Assembly (NCBI RefSeq): GCF_029784165.1
Contig: NC_073695.1
Location: forward strand, 241,402,089-241,466,088
Direction of reading: 5' to 3'
Length of the DNA stretch: 64,000 nt
From: Wyeomyia smithii
Lineage: Eukaryota; Arthropoda; Insecta; Diptera; Culicidae
In this document: piece by piece, positions 11,608-22,680 of the stretch
Layout: each line of letters opens with the position of its first letter
Numbering within the stretch: the stretch's first letter is position 1
Made by a program: the position numbers and the translations under genes
The notes under the pieces: model-generated
What the model saw: the letters and a program-made list of their open reading frames with translations, nothing else
Told to the model about the DNA's origin: nothing
Databases searched by the model: none

Positions 11608-14235
11608 ATCTGTCAGCTTTAGTTTCAGTTGAGTTTTGAATCAGTTTTATTACAGTTTCAATTTCGGATCAGTTATAATTCAGTTTCAGTGTAGTCTCTA
11701 ATTAGTTCAGCTCTGTTTTTTATTGTTTTAGTTCTTCTTCAGGTTCAGTTCAGTTATAGTTTCAGGTTTGGTTTATTCAGTTTCGAAGCAAAGTCAGCTC
11801 AAGATGTTTCAATATAGTTTCACTCAATTTACTTTCAGATCAAGTTAAATTTAATTTAGTTTCAATTCACTTTCAGTTAAACTAAAGTCTTATTCCAGAT
11901 CTGTTTTAGTTTAATTTATTTTTTATCTGTTCCGTTTTGAATCAGTTTTAATTCAGTTTCAGTTCAGTCTTTGTTTAGTTTCAATCCAGTTTTTATTTAG
12001 TCTTGAAGCTTTTTTATTTTCAGCTCAGTTTTAGTTTAGTTGCAGTATAGTTTCATTTCAGTTTCTGTCCAGTGTCAGTGCAAATTCAGCCCAATTTCAG
12101 TTAAGTGTCATTTGAAACCCTGACACCTTAGATTTGGTAAAGTTATGAGTTCCAGCTCAGTTTCAGTGCAGTGTCGAATCAGGTTTCATTTGGTTTTAGT
12201 TCAAGTTAAATCTAGTTTAGTTTCAAATCAGTTCATGGTTAGCATTAAGTCTTATTTCATTGCAGTTTTAGTTTAGTTTCATTTGATATTTGTCAGCTTT
12301 AGTTTCAGTTAACTATTAAATCAGTTTTGTTACAGTTTCAGTTTAGAATCAGTTTTAATTTAGTTTTGTTTCACTCTTTGTTAAGTTTCTGCTCACTTTG
12401 AAGCACTTTTAGTTCTTTTTCAGTTTTCGTTTTGTTACAGTATAGTTTCAGTTCTGTTTTCCTTTCAGTTTCTGTCCAGTGTCAGTGCAAATTCAGTTTA
12501 GGTTAAGTTTAGTGTCAGTAGAAACTTGGAAACTTTAGTTTCAGTGAATTATGACCCAGAAGGCTCGATTTCGGCACAGTTTCGGAACTGTTGTAATGTG
12601 TTCTCGGTTCAAGTTTAGTCCAATTTAGTTTTAGTTTAGTTTAAATCCAATTTCAGTTGACTTTTGGATCAAATTCCGTTTAGTTTTGGTTTAGTTTCAT
12701 TCGATATCAGTCAGCTTTAGTTTCAGTTAAGTTTCGATTTAGTTTTGTTACAGTTTGAGTTCCGATTAAGTTTTTTTTTCAGTTCATTATTTTGATTAGT
12801 TTCAGCTCAGTTTTTATTCAGTTTTAGTTTTTTTTTTAAATTTCAGATCAGCTTTAATTTAGTTACAGTCTAGTTTCAGCTATGTTTCATTTCAATTCCA
12901 GTCCAGTTCCAGTTCAATTTCAGTTAGTTTCAGTTGAAACTCGGAAACATTAGTTTCAGTGAAGTTATAAGTCAATTGCAGCGCAGTTTCAAATTAGTGT
13001 TAATTTGGTTTCAGTTCAAGTTGAGTTTAATTGAGTCTCAATTTGGTTTCAGTTTATCTTAAGTCAAATTTCAGTTCAGTTTTAGGTCAATTTCAGTTCC
13101 GTTTTGGTTTAGTTTCAGTTAAGTGATATCTGACAGCCTTAGTTTCAACGAAGTTTTAAATCAGTTTTATTACAGTTTTAGTTTCGAATCAGTTTCAATT
13201 CAGGCTTTGTTTAGTTTCAGCTCAGTTTCAGCTCTATTTAGGTGTCGTGTCAGATCAGTGCCAATTCAGTTTCCGTTCAATTTCCGCTCAGATTCAGTTA
13301 AATTTTAGTTTACCTTCAGTCAGTCAGTTTAGTAGTTCAGTAATTCACTTGCAGTTCAGTTTTCAGCTGCTTTGGATTTGGTTGAACTTCCAATTTGGAT
13401 TGAGTCTCTGTAAAGTTTCAGTTCATTTTCAATTGCATTGCAGTTTAAATTTAGGTTCGATTTCAATTATCTAACCTGTCTTTCTGTCAGTTTTGAACTA
13501 GTTTCAGCTCAGTATTTAATTATTTCTGGTTGAGTTTTAGCTCAATTTTAATCAAGCTTCATTTATGTTTCAGTTTAGTTTCAATTAGGTTTCAGTTATA
13601 TTTATACCAGTTTTATTTCAGTTTCAATTTAATTAGTTCAACTTTTTTGTTCATTTAGTTATTTATTTTAACTAAGTTCAGTTTCAGTTCACTTTCATTC
13701 AATTTTGGACCGGGAGAAATTCTATTTCAAATTTGTTTCAATTTAGTTTGGAAGTATATTTAATATAGTTTTAGTTCAATCTCGGATCGGTTTTTATACA
13801 GTTTCAATGTAGTTTCAATTCAGTTTCAGCATAATTCCCATTCAGTTCTAGTTCAGTTGCTGTGCAGTTTCTGTTTAGTTTCAGTTCAATTTTATTTTAG
13901 TACAGGTTCATATAAGTTTAAGATTGGTTGCAATTTAGTTTCAGATAAATTTGAGCTCGATTTCAGTTTATTTTCGGTTTATTTCGAGCCCAGTTCTCGC
14001 TCAGGGTTAGTTAGGTTTCTGTTCAATTTTTGGTTCAGTTTCAGTTCAGGCTTAGTTCCAATTCAGTCTTTGTTTAGTAACAGCTCAGTTTTCATTCAAT
14101 TTTCTCTCAGTTGTAGCTTTATTCAGTTCAACTTATGGTTGGGTTTGAGTTTGTTTTAAGTTTCAAATCAGTTTGGTAACAGTTTCAATCAAACTTTAGT
14201 TTGATTTTAATTTAGTTCCTGTTCAGCTTCATATA

Positions 14236-14548
14236 CAGTAAAGTTCTTTTTCACACGATTCTACGTACCGTGCAAAAAATCCGTGTAAAAAACCGCGTTA
14301 TTTGGAAAAACGTCGTAAAAAATGAAACCGTGTGAAAATGAAACTGTGTAAAAAACAGCCTACTCTGTTACCGTTACTGTTACTTACTGTAACAATTTTA
14401 CGCGAAGACGAAAAATCGTGCAAAAAAACCGTGTAAAATAAAACCGCGTTATTTGAGAAAACGACGTAAAAAAAAAAATCGCGTTATTTGAAAAATCGTC
14501 GTAAAAAAGAACCGTGTAAAATAAAACCGTGTAAAATAGACTTTATTG
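14236..14548. mobile_element. Tc1/mariner-type MITE with internal repeats
   Basis: The ends CAGTAAAG and CTTTATTG are imperfect inverted repeats that extend into TTTTTCACACGG-like sequence, and TA dinucleotides flank the element (14234-14235, 14549-14550). The 313-bp interior is built from about three copies of a CCGCGTTATTTG...CGTCGTAAAAAA motif. The TA duplication and CAGT-type ends suggest a Tc1/mariner superfamily non-autonomous element inserted into the satellite. Confidence 0.75.
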
Positions 14549-16299
14549 TAATTTCTGCCTGGTTCGGGTTCAGTTTCGAACTATTTTCAGTTCAGTTTCC
14601 GTTACTTCAAGTTGAGTTTCAGCTTAATTTTACTTAAATTTCAGTCAGTTTTAGTTAAGTTTCATCTTTTTTTCTATAAGGTTTTAGTTATGTTTCATAT
14701 CATTTGCAGTTCGGATCAGTTCAGTTTCAACGAAGTCCTATTTCGATTTAGGTTTAATTCAATTTCAGTCCGGTGGGAGCTCAGTTTCAATTTTTTTTTT
14801 GTTCACACAACATTTATTTGACACGGCACAATACACAGTTTCAAATTTGTTTCAACTTACTTTTGAACTTTCTTACGAACGGTTTCAGTTCTATTTCGGA
14901 TCAGTTTCAATGTAGTTTCAATTCAGTTTCAGCATAATTTCAGTTAGGTTTCAGCTCAGCTCCAGTGCAGTTTCTGTTTAGTTTCAATTTATTTTAGCTT
15001 TAGTACAGCTTCATTTAAGTTTGGGATTAGTTTTAATTTAGTTCCCAGTAAGTTTCAACGAAATTTTGGGTAATTTCAGTTTATTTTCGGTTCATTTCTA
15101 GCTCAGTTTCCGATCAGCTTTAGTTCGGTTTCTGTTTAGTTTTCGGTTCAGTTTCAGATCGACTTTAGTTCAGTTATAACTCAGTTACAGTTCAGTTGCA
15201 GTTCAGTCTTTGTTTAATTACAGCTTAGTCTTCATTCAGTTGCAGCTTTTTTCAGTTCAATTTTCAATTTGGGTTGAGTTCCAGTAAAGTTTCAGTTAAT
15301 TTTCCAATCAATTTCGTTTCAGTTTCAATTTAACTTCAATTCGATTTCAATTCACTTTTAGTTCAGTTTCGTTGTATTTCTGTCCGGCTTAAGTTGCGTT
15401 TTGAACTAGTTCCAGTTCAGTTTTCGATTATTTCTAGTTAAGTTTCAGCTCAATTTTAATTATGTTCCAGATCAGTTTCAGTTTGGTTTCAACTCAATTC
15501 CAATCAAGTTTCAGGTATGTTTCAGGCCAGTTTTAGTTAAGCTTCAGTTTGGCCTAGTTTTAGCTGAGTTAAGTTTCAATTAAGTTTCTTTGAATTCTAG
15601 TCCGGTAGGAGTTCAGTTTCAAGTTTAATTCAGTTTAGTTTCGGACTTCCTTCATATAGTTTTGGTTGGATTTCGGATCAGTTGAAATACAGTTTCAACT
15701 GAGTTTCAGTTCAGTTTCTGTTTAGTTTCAGTTGAATTTTAATGTTTGTACAGTTGCATTTTAGTTAAGGATAAGTTTTAATACAGTACCAGTTGAATTT
15801 TAGCTCAGTTTCAGTCTATTCTCAGCTATTCGTCGTTGTAGTTTTCGTTCAGTTCCAGTTTAGTTTGTAGTTCAGTTTCAGTTCGGATTTAGTTCGGTTT
15901 TAACTCAGTTTGGTTTCATGTTCAGTTTGAATTCAATACAATTTTGTTTCAATTTCGGCTCATTTTGGTAAAGTTTCAAGAAAGTCTCAGTTCAATCACA
16001 ACCTAGTTTCAAAATTTACGTTGAGCTGCAGTTAAGTTATATCTAAGTTTAGGTAAAATTTCAGGTTTGCTCCAATAGAATTTTGGTACAGTTTTGGCGT
16101 AGGAGTACGTTTTTCAGGAGGCTTCTTAAATAAAGTTTCGAATTCGTCAACGTCACGAAAATTGGCCAATTTCAATTGCTTATAACTCGTTCAGTTTTCA
16201 ACGGATTTTCTTCGTTTTTGCTGCAATCGACTTGGAAATTAGCTACGTGTCTATATGAGTATTTTAAAAAGTGAAATGAGACCCGAGGCTGAAAATCGA

Positions 16300-16990
16300 A
16301 TTCGGACGCCGTACTATAAGATGACAACTTCCGATGTTTGGAAAACAGCTACAAATGGGTAAATACTACCTAATATGGTTATTTCCGGAGTCGGGATGAT
16401 GGTTAGAAACCTGCAATCGACTCCAGATTTAATTTTAATTTAATATGGTTATTTCCGGAATCAGAATATAGTCTAGTTGCCTAAAAATTGTCTCCAGATA
16501 TAACCTTAAAGCTCAAGATGGCGACTTCCGGTTTCTAGAGAACAGCTTAAAATGACCAAAACCATCCAATACGGTTATTCCCGGAACCACGTTGATGCTC
16601 AGAATTCAGAACTCGACACCAGCCGTCATTTTGAAACCCACGATGGTGGCTTCCCGTTTCTGGAAAACGACCGAAATGGTCAAATACCATCAAATATTAG
16701 ATTTCTAGTAGATGATGCACCGGGCCGTGAACTCATCTTCAGGTGTAATTTTAAAATTCAAACTGGCGACTTCCGATTTTTGGAAAACAGCTTAAAATGA
16801 CCAAATACCAGAATGATGCACAGATACCGGAAATCAATTACAGGTGCCATCTTAAAATCCAGAATGGCAACTTCTATTTTCCAAAAAACAGCTAGAAATT
16901 ATTAAATACCACCCAACATGGGTATTTTTATCGGGATGATACATAGACGACAAAATTCTACCCCAGACTTAAAGAGGTTATGTAACTTTC
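16300..16990 (+). repeat. Tandem array, GGCGACTTCCG repeat family
   Basis: At least five units carry the anchor AAGATGGCGACTTCCGG (variants at about 16317, 16516, 16641, 16762, 16864), followed by AACAGCTTAAAATGACCAAA and ATGGTTATTTCCGGAA. Anchor spacing is about 100-200 bp. Units are heavily diverged. The same family recurs in opposite orientation at about 38290-39120. An 82-codon frame inside it is a repeat artefact. Confidence 0.8.
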
Positions 16991-17878
16991 TTGATAACCG
17001 AAACATCAGAATGCAAAAAATTGACTGCTCTAGCTAGTTTTGTTTTTACAATATTTTTGCCGTGTCTTGTTTTTCACTAACCTTTGATGGATGTTCACTA
17101 TTCATGCTGTTTCAAATAGAAACCACAGAATTATGTTTCAAAAGATACTTAGTAGTCAAAGTCGTTAAACAAAATGTCTGCTATTCATCAAAACACTAAG
17201 CGAGATTTTTTTTTTCTTTCGAATTAATTAAAACATCACATCCAGCCCATAAACAGCTTGTCAATGCCGTGATAAGTTGTCAACTCAAGAGGTATGAAGC
17301 ATTTTTTTTCACTTCTAAAGTCATTTTGCGAAATTGTCCTCAACAAGCTACTAACGAACACCTGCTTACAAAGCACGGCCGCCCGGCAACCGGAACGGCC
17401 AATGCAAAGTGCTGCGCACACTTGGAATCCCACAGGAAACGGTAACGCTTTAGTAGTGCACTTTTGAGGCCTCATATGCTCTGCTCTGCTCTCACACTTC
17501 AGCTGCAGCCGTCAAAACACTCACCGCACTAAATAGTGCTCGAAGTTCAACGGAAGCAGCCATCCTGCCTTTTCACCGGCAGTGTTGTAGAATCCCAGCA
17601 TTCCGTTGATAGTAGCAATTACATGACGACCGTGTCGGTCTGTCGGTCGATCGTCGTCCGTTGGCGCCGCTTTCTTCTACCGATTTCAGCTGATGAAAAA
17701 CCTCCAACAAACCTCGACACACTGAAACATCACCTCCCGTACGTCGTCGTTCGGAGTAAAGTACCGAATTAATGTTCCACAGCTTCGCACAATCGCATAA
17801 TTAAAATCTGCCGCTATCTTTTGATCTCGAAGCAGCCGTTTTTTGACTTTTGTCGCGCCTACGCCTGCTTTGATGCAT

Positions 17879-17895
17879 GATGATGATGATGATGA
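17879..17895. repeat. (GAT)n microsatellite
   Basis: Five to six GAT units in GC-richer DNA. Confidence 0.9.
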
Positions 17896-18053
17896 CGGAG
17901 CAGGTGGCAAGCACTAATGAGGGCCACCTTTCTCTCCCCGTCGACGAAGCTAATGTCACCAGCCGTACAGCCACAGCGGAAGCAACGAAGGACGCAGCTT
18001 ATTGTGCCGTCCTGTGCTGATGGTCTAATGACCGCCCGTTCTGGCTAACCAGT

Positions 18054-18070
18054 TGTGTGTGTGTGTGTGT
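18054..18070. repeat. (TG)n microsatellite
   Basis: Eight TG dinucleotides followed by an interrupted GTGTG tract. Confidence 0.9.
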
Positions 18071-19419
18071 ATTGGTGTGTAGCAAGCTAGCGATAAAAAT
18101 GAAAACTGAAGCCGGAGGAAAAAACTTTTCCACGACAGGGGCTGCCGGAGTGCAGCGAAGAGAGGATACGAAAGTTGCCAAATATTTACTCCATCCCGAC
18201 CAGTGGTGCACGGGTTATCCACACCCAGAAGGAGCTGCGAGTGCGCCGCGCCGGGACGAACGGCAGAAATTAAGGAAAGTCAACGAAACAATGGGAGAGA
18301 AAAAAGTTGCTGGTCGGTCGTTCACTGTTTGCTTGAAAAAAAGATTTTTCATTCCCCAGATGAAGAGCCGTACCGAGGTTTTTCCAGGACTCGTTGAATG
18401 ATTTTGTTTTCACAGATGCTTGGGTTTTTGTTTTTCTTTTAATTTTATGTGCCCTGCGACTCTATTCTCTGTTTTATTTTTCGTAATATTTATGCGCTTC
18501 GTTTCTTCTGCTGCTGTTGTTGCTCAAGGAATCGCCATTTGTGCGAGGCGTTCCGAAGGAACAGCTGTGCTGCTGCCAAAAGAAAGCGGAGGGTTGGCGA
18601 AAAATATAGACTGCCACTGCGAAGAGAAAGGATATTGAGAAAGGAGAGAAGTGCCAGAATCAATAACATCGCTTGAGCTCTGGGGTGCCCCCTGTCGGGT
18701 GCAGAACTTGAGCGAAGTGCATTTCGGAGGCAGGATGAGACACCGCCGCAGGACATGCAGCAGCGGAGAGGAATAACTTCATCACACTATCGGCGCAAAT
18801 AGCTATTTTATGTTAATTTCGTGTGTAAATTGCCCCGAGGGGAAATGATACGACACAACTGCCCGGGGCACGCACAACATGTGCGGAGGAAAATGGCCAT
18901 GAAGGATAAATTGTTTTAATTTTTGATTGATATGCAAATGGGTACGGCGCGCGGTATGTCATTGGGTCTTGTTCGCGCGAGGGGTCGACCGTTGTTTTTT
19001 TTTTGTGGACGGTCGGAAAAAGGGGGAAATCCTAGCTGGGCTGTTGTGAGTGGTAAAGATGGCAGGGGGCCCGCAATCACGGCCGATTGGCAATTTAAAC
19101 AGTTGGCTTTGGCGGTATATTCGAGGGATTAGACGACATTTGGCAGATGATTGTGTGGCATATTTTTTCTCTTTTATCTTCATTGTGCTGCTTAAAGTTC
19201 AATCGATTCGTTTGAGTTGTGGGTAAAATATTTGTTTCAAATTTTTCACCTAGTTTACAATTCGTTGTTTACTCTGCCTAGGGACAGTTTCTCGTACACT
19301 GGTCGTTCAAAGACTCTGTGAGTGTCAACTCTTTGAAAAATAAGTCGGTTTTTTACAGAAAACAGAGAATATTACAATTGAAAATATTGCAGAGCATTTC
19401 ACAACCCAAAAATGATGGA

Positions 19420-20100
19420 GGTTTTTTTTCCTGTTGGGTACATTTTTCACTGCGACCAGAGATTTGATCTTTTGTGGCGGGCCCATATTTGATGTAAGCC
19501 TTATCAGGGTGTCGTACCACTATTAGGTTGAATGGTTTCCACTTGCTGAATATAGGCATCGTCCCAATAAGGTATTATTGAACGAATAAAGTTCACTGCC
19601 TTATTGGGAGAAGTCATCCAGATATCTAATGGTTGTATTAAGTGTTTATCAAAGAATTGCTTCCTCTTTTGAGAGAGTGCTTCACAGTCACATAATAAAT
19701 GTTCCGAGTAGGGATGGGCGAACGGCTCAAGAGCCGTTCATCTGAACCGGTTCTTAGAACAGAGCGAAAGAACGAACGGATCACGAAAAAGGGCCACGGT
19801 TCTTTGAGCGCAACAGAACTGATGGGTTCGCGCGAACCCGAAGTTCACCGAGAAAACACGAAATGTCTACGCTCGTGAATCGTTGCGAACCATAAGCCGC
19901 TCATATGAGTCGGTTCAGAACGGTGAATGAGCGGTTCAGAGCCGCCCTTGCAAAAGAGCCGTTTCGCCCACCACTAGTTCCGAGGTTTCTTTATCTAGGT
20001 TACAAAAGCGACAGGCATCATTTTGCAATTTACCTATCTGTTTGAAGTAATATTTACTTGGGCATGATGGAGGTTGCTAGCCAAGCTCTGATTGCGGAGA
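19420..20100 (-). pseudogene. 3' end of a non-LTR retrotransposon ORF2 (C-terminal zinc-finger region)
   Basis: Read on the minus strand and skipping the MITE at 19709-19976, one frame runs from about 20067 to a TGA at 19504-19506. It contains CRFCNLDKETSEHLLCDC, a C-X2-C-X8-H-X4-C motif typical of the end of ORF2 in RNase H-bearing non-LTR elements (I, LOA and R1 groups); the intact element at 30319-30370 has an equivalent motif. Upstream of 20067 the frame shifts. After the stop comes a 3' untranslated stretch ending near a run of eight T on the plus strand at about 19424, the probable poly(A) tail. The copy is 5'-truncated and dead. Confidence 0.75.
19709..19976. mobile_element. hAT-type MITE with perfect 8-bp target duplication
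   Basis: The ends TAGGGATGGGCGAACGGCTC and, reverse-complemented, TAGTGGTGGGCGAAACGGCTC are terminal inverted repeats of hAT style. GTTCCGAG flanks it exactly on both sides (19701-19708 and 19977-19984). The 268-bp interior is rich in GAACGG and GAACCG motifs and has no frame. It landed inside the codons of the retrotransposon zinc-finger region; joining the flanks restores that frame. Confidence 0.93.
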
Positions 20101-20129
20101 GTTTCTCTAGCACAGACAGCAAAATTATA

Positions 20130-21090
20130 CTATTCCCTCCAAATCTTTGATGACTGTGTAAGAAAAAAGAAGGAGGAAAATGTAGTTAAATCAATCATTG
20201 GGTGACGATGATAAATGAAAATAAAAAATGCTATGCTTTTCACTAACAAACATCAATCTATCGGATTCGTGATTTTTTTTTTTTTTTGTTTGAATTGCAT
20301 AGCTGAAATAGTTAAATAGTTAAAGTGAAGCTTTGACTGAAAAAAATTTTCAAACAAAATGTCATAAAAAAACTTATAAAATTTGTTGCTCGGACCTTTG
20401 AAAGAGCTGAAATTTTTAAACCTTTTTTTTTAATCGAAATATTTGCATTGGATGCAATTGTCGGAATTTTCATATAAAAATATTGAGAGAAATAAATTTG
20501 TAATCCCATAATCTGAAAATTTTGTTTAGGATAGATAATTCAGTTGCCAAAAACTCTTTTGAACATTCGAAAATGGGTACTCTCAAGAAAAATGCTTTTC
20601 TAACAATAACTCTTTCATGTCCTTTTTTCACGTGTTTTGCTTTTAAACATCCATGCGTCTCAAGGACGTATGGCCATTAACAAAAGTTGAGTAAAATATT
20701 TTTTTTTATAGTATTTGAATAAACATAAACATCCTGCACTGGAAAAAGATTGATTTCAAAAACAAAAAGTGATTTTAAAAACGGTCATCTCATATTTCCT
20801 CCAACTTAAGTTTTTAGTTAAAAAATTTAGTTGCCTTAATCCCTCTGAAGATTTTGAAATGAACATTCCTAAAGAAGAAAGTTTTCTAAAAAAATCATTC
20901 CCATTTCCAATACTGATTTACGTTTAAAATTTTTCTTAGAGAAAATGCATTTTATTAGAATTTTTATACCTGTATATTTTCAAAAAAAAATTAATAAAAA
21001 ACTTCTAAATCTGTAGTAAAAAATATTTGCGTTGCAGAACGATTTGCTTAGCACGCGAAACTGGTTGTAAGCTTGCAAGTATATTAGGGA
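20130..21090. other. AT-rich stretch, no feature seen
   Basis: Long A and T runs and short spurious frames only. Confidence 0.45.
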
Positions 21091-21094
21091 CAAT

Positions 21095-22330
21095 TTTCTT
21101 ACACAGACATCAAACTGGTAAAGGTTGCATCTATGTGATGTCTATGTGATGTCTGTGCTAGAAATAACGGTACAAGAAATAAGACGAAAATTGATTCTTT
21201 GGACTTTTTTTTAAAGCTGTATTAGTTCGAGATATGAAGTGGATAAATAATAGGTAACTGAACCGTGTTTATTTTTATTTCAAACTAGCTGACCCGGCCA
21301 ACCTTCTCTCTATTCAATAAACTCCAAACATTTAATTTGAGGTCGATTTTTGGTTTATGTGCTTCATCTCGATAATTTTGCTGTTTTCCGGAAAAAAGGA
21401 TTAAAATACGTGTTTCGTTTGTTTGAGAGTAGGAAGGGCTGTCAAATCATCATAGAAACATTTCTCATACTCTCTCTCTCTCTCTTATTGAAATTTGTTA
21501 TAAATTTGTAAACTGTTCTCTAGTTGTACTTTAAGATCGTGCAATGAAAAATTGTCCAAAACGTTGAAAAAAGGGATGTACGAATGAAGGTCCGAGTATC
21601 GTCTTAGTTTTGACACTTCTCTGACACAGACATCAAACTGATATATGTTGAGCAATATATGCTCGAAATTTAGGTACAAATTAGAAGACAAAAATGTGTT
21701 CTCTGGAATGTGTTCTCATGTTGCCTTAGCTTAAGATATGATTTGAAAATAAAAACGCCAGAATCTAAACCATGTTTTATTATTATCACAAACATGATTC
21801 AATGATATTTTTTCAAACCAGATTAAGAAGAAGGCATACGTAATTTTTTGACAATCGCAATTATGGCAAAGTCGAGAAAATTGTGTTTTATGTGTACAGT
21901 TTATTTTGTGGTGCCGTAACTAGGGGCACATTAAAACGATGTGACTGTTTCCCAAATACTCAAATCTCTATAAAAATTTGAAGTTATGTCTCAAGGTGGA
22001 GCAATAAAGAACTATTCATTATTTAGAAGAAAAAAAGAATATTACTCCTTAAGTTTCCACAATAATCCCAATTCTGCAACTTTTCTGACACAGACATCAA
22101 ACCGATATTATTATCTATGGGATGTCTGTGCCACAAATGTTCAGAAGCAAACCGTTTTAAAAATCGGACAGGATTTTAACAAGGAAAAACTAATTTTTCA
22201 CATGAAATAAATCGAGTGATCTTTGAAGGTTATGATTCCGGTTTACTCTTGTGCTTCGTGATTCCATACCTTTTCTAGTACAGACATCAAATTGATATTA
22301 GCCGAACTTGGCTTGAATTAAGTCTTGAAA
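21095..22330. repeat. CAGACATC hairpin repeat cluster
   Basis: ACACAGACATCAAACTG or close variants occur at about 21100, 21625, 22089 and 22281, usually preceded by TTTTCT or TTCTCTG. At 21100-21160 and 22088-22135 the motif is closed by its complement GATGTCTGTGC, giving hairpins of about 50-65 nt. The first two copies share downstream sequence too (ATAAGACGAAAATTGATTCT against AGAAGACAAAAATGTGTTCT, then GAGATATGA against AAGATATGA), so units of about 510 bp are duplicated. The family is unassigned. Confidence 0.6.
21471..21486. repeat. (CT)n microsatellite
   Basis: About eight CT dinucleotides. Confidence 0.9.
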
Positions 22331-22680
22331 ATCTTAGAAAAGAAATTTGAATTGACAATCAAGATTGATTTTTTTATTGGACATAAAATGCATAAACTTA
22401 CAAAAAGTCTATATACGTTAATTGATTCAAAGAGGCAAATATTTCTTGATAATTACATTTGATAAAATGTGTTGTGAAAGTATCCGAATCTGGGTATTAT
22501 TTTTCAATAATTATAGTTTAAATATTTTAATAATTTAGAAATAATATCTTATTTTAACGCCAGTATTAAAAATGAAACTTTTTAGTACAAACGCAAAGTT
22601 TCTCAACTCTCAATGCATATTCATCATAAGTAGAAAGTAAACGTTTCAACTTTCCAGCAGAATAACGGCTAGAAGAAATA
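22330..22680. other. AT-rich stretch, no feature seen
   Basis: Nothing beyond short spurious frames. Confidence 0.45.

Larger units (their letters stand above)
9750..16080 (+). repeat. CAGTTT-type satellite with higher-order repeat structure
   Basis: About 6 kb of degenerate 11-12 nt units (TTTCAGTTCAG type). On top lies a longer period. A landmark GATATCTGTCAGCTTTAG, with small changes, starts at 10267, 10540, 10912, 11354, 12285, 12703 and 13125. A second landmark, GGAAACTTTAGTTTCAGTGA, recurs near 10078, 10408, 10766, 11167, 12120, 12529 and 12938. After removing the 251 bp added at 11361, spacing is about 270-440 bp, with 418 and 422 bp for the last two intervals. Beyond 13140 the long period fades. 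No protein function is expected. Confidence 0.85.
17000..19340. other. GC-richer non-repetitive DNA, no gene identified
   Basis: Composition is more balanced from about 17340. I see short open frames on both strands but no conserved domain, splice pattern or RNA. It holds (GAT)n at 17879-17895 and (TG)n at 18054-18070. It may be intronic or regulatory host DNA. Confidence 0.4.

Noticed and set aside
6467..14821. Several 60-100 codon frames rich in Phe, Ser, Gln and Val
   Set aside because: They are translations of the CAGTTT satellite, which lacks stops in one phase; no protein family.
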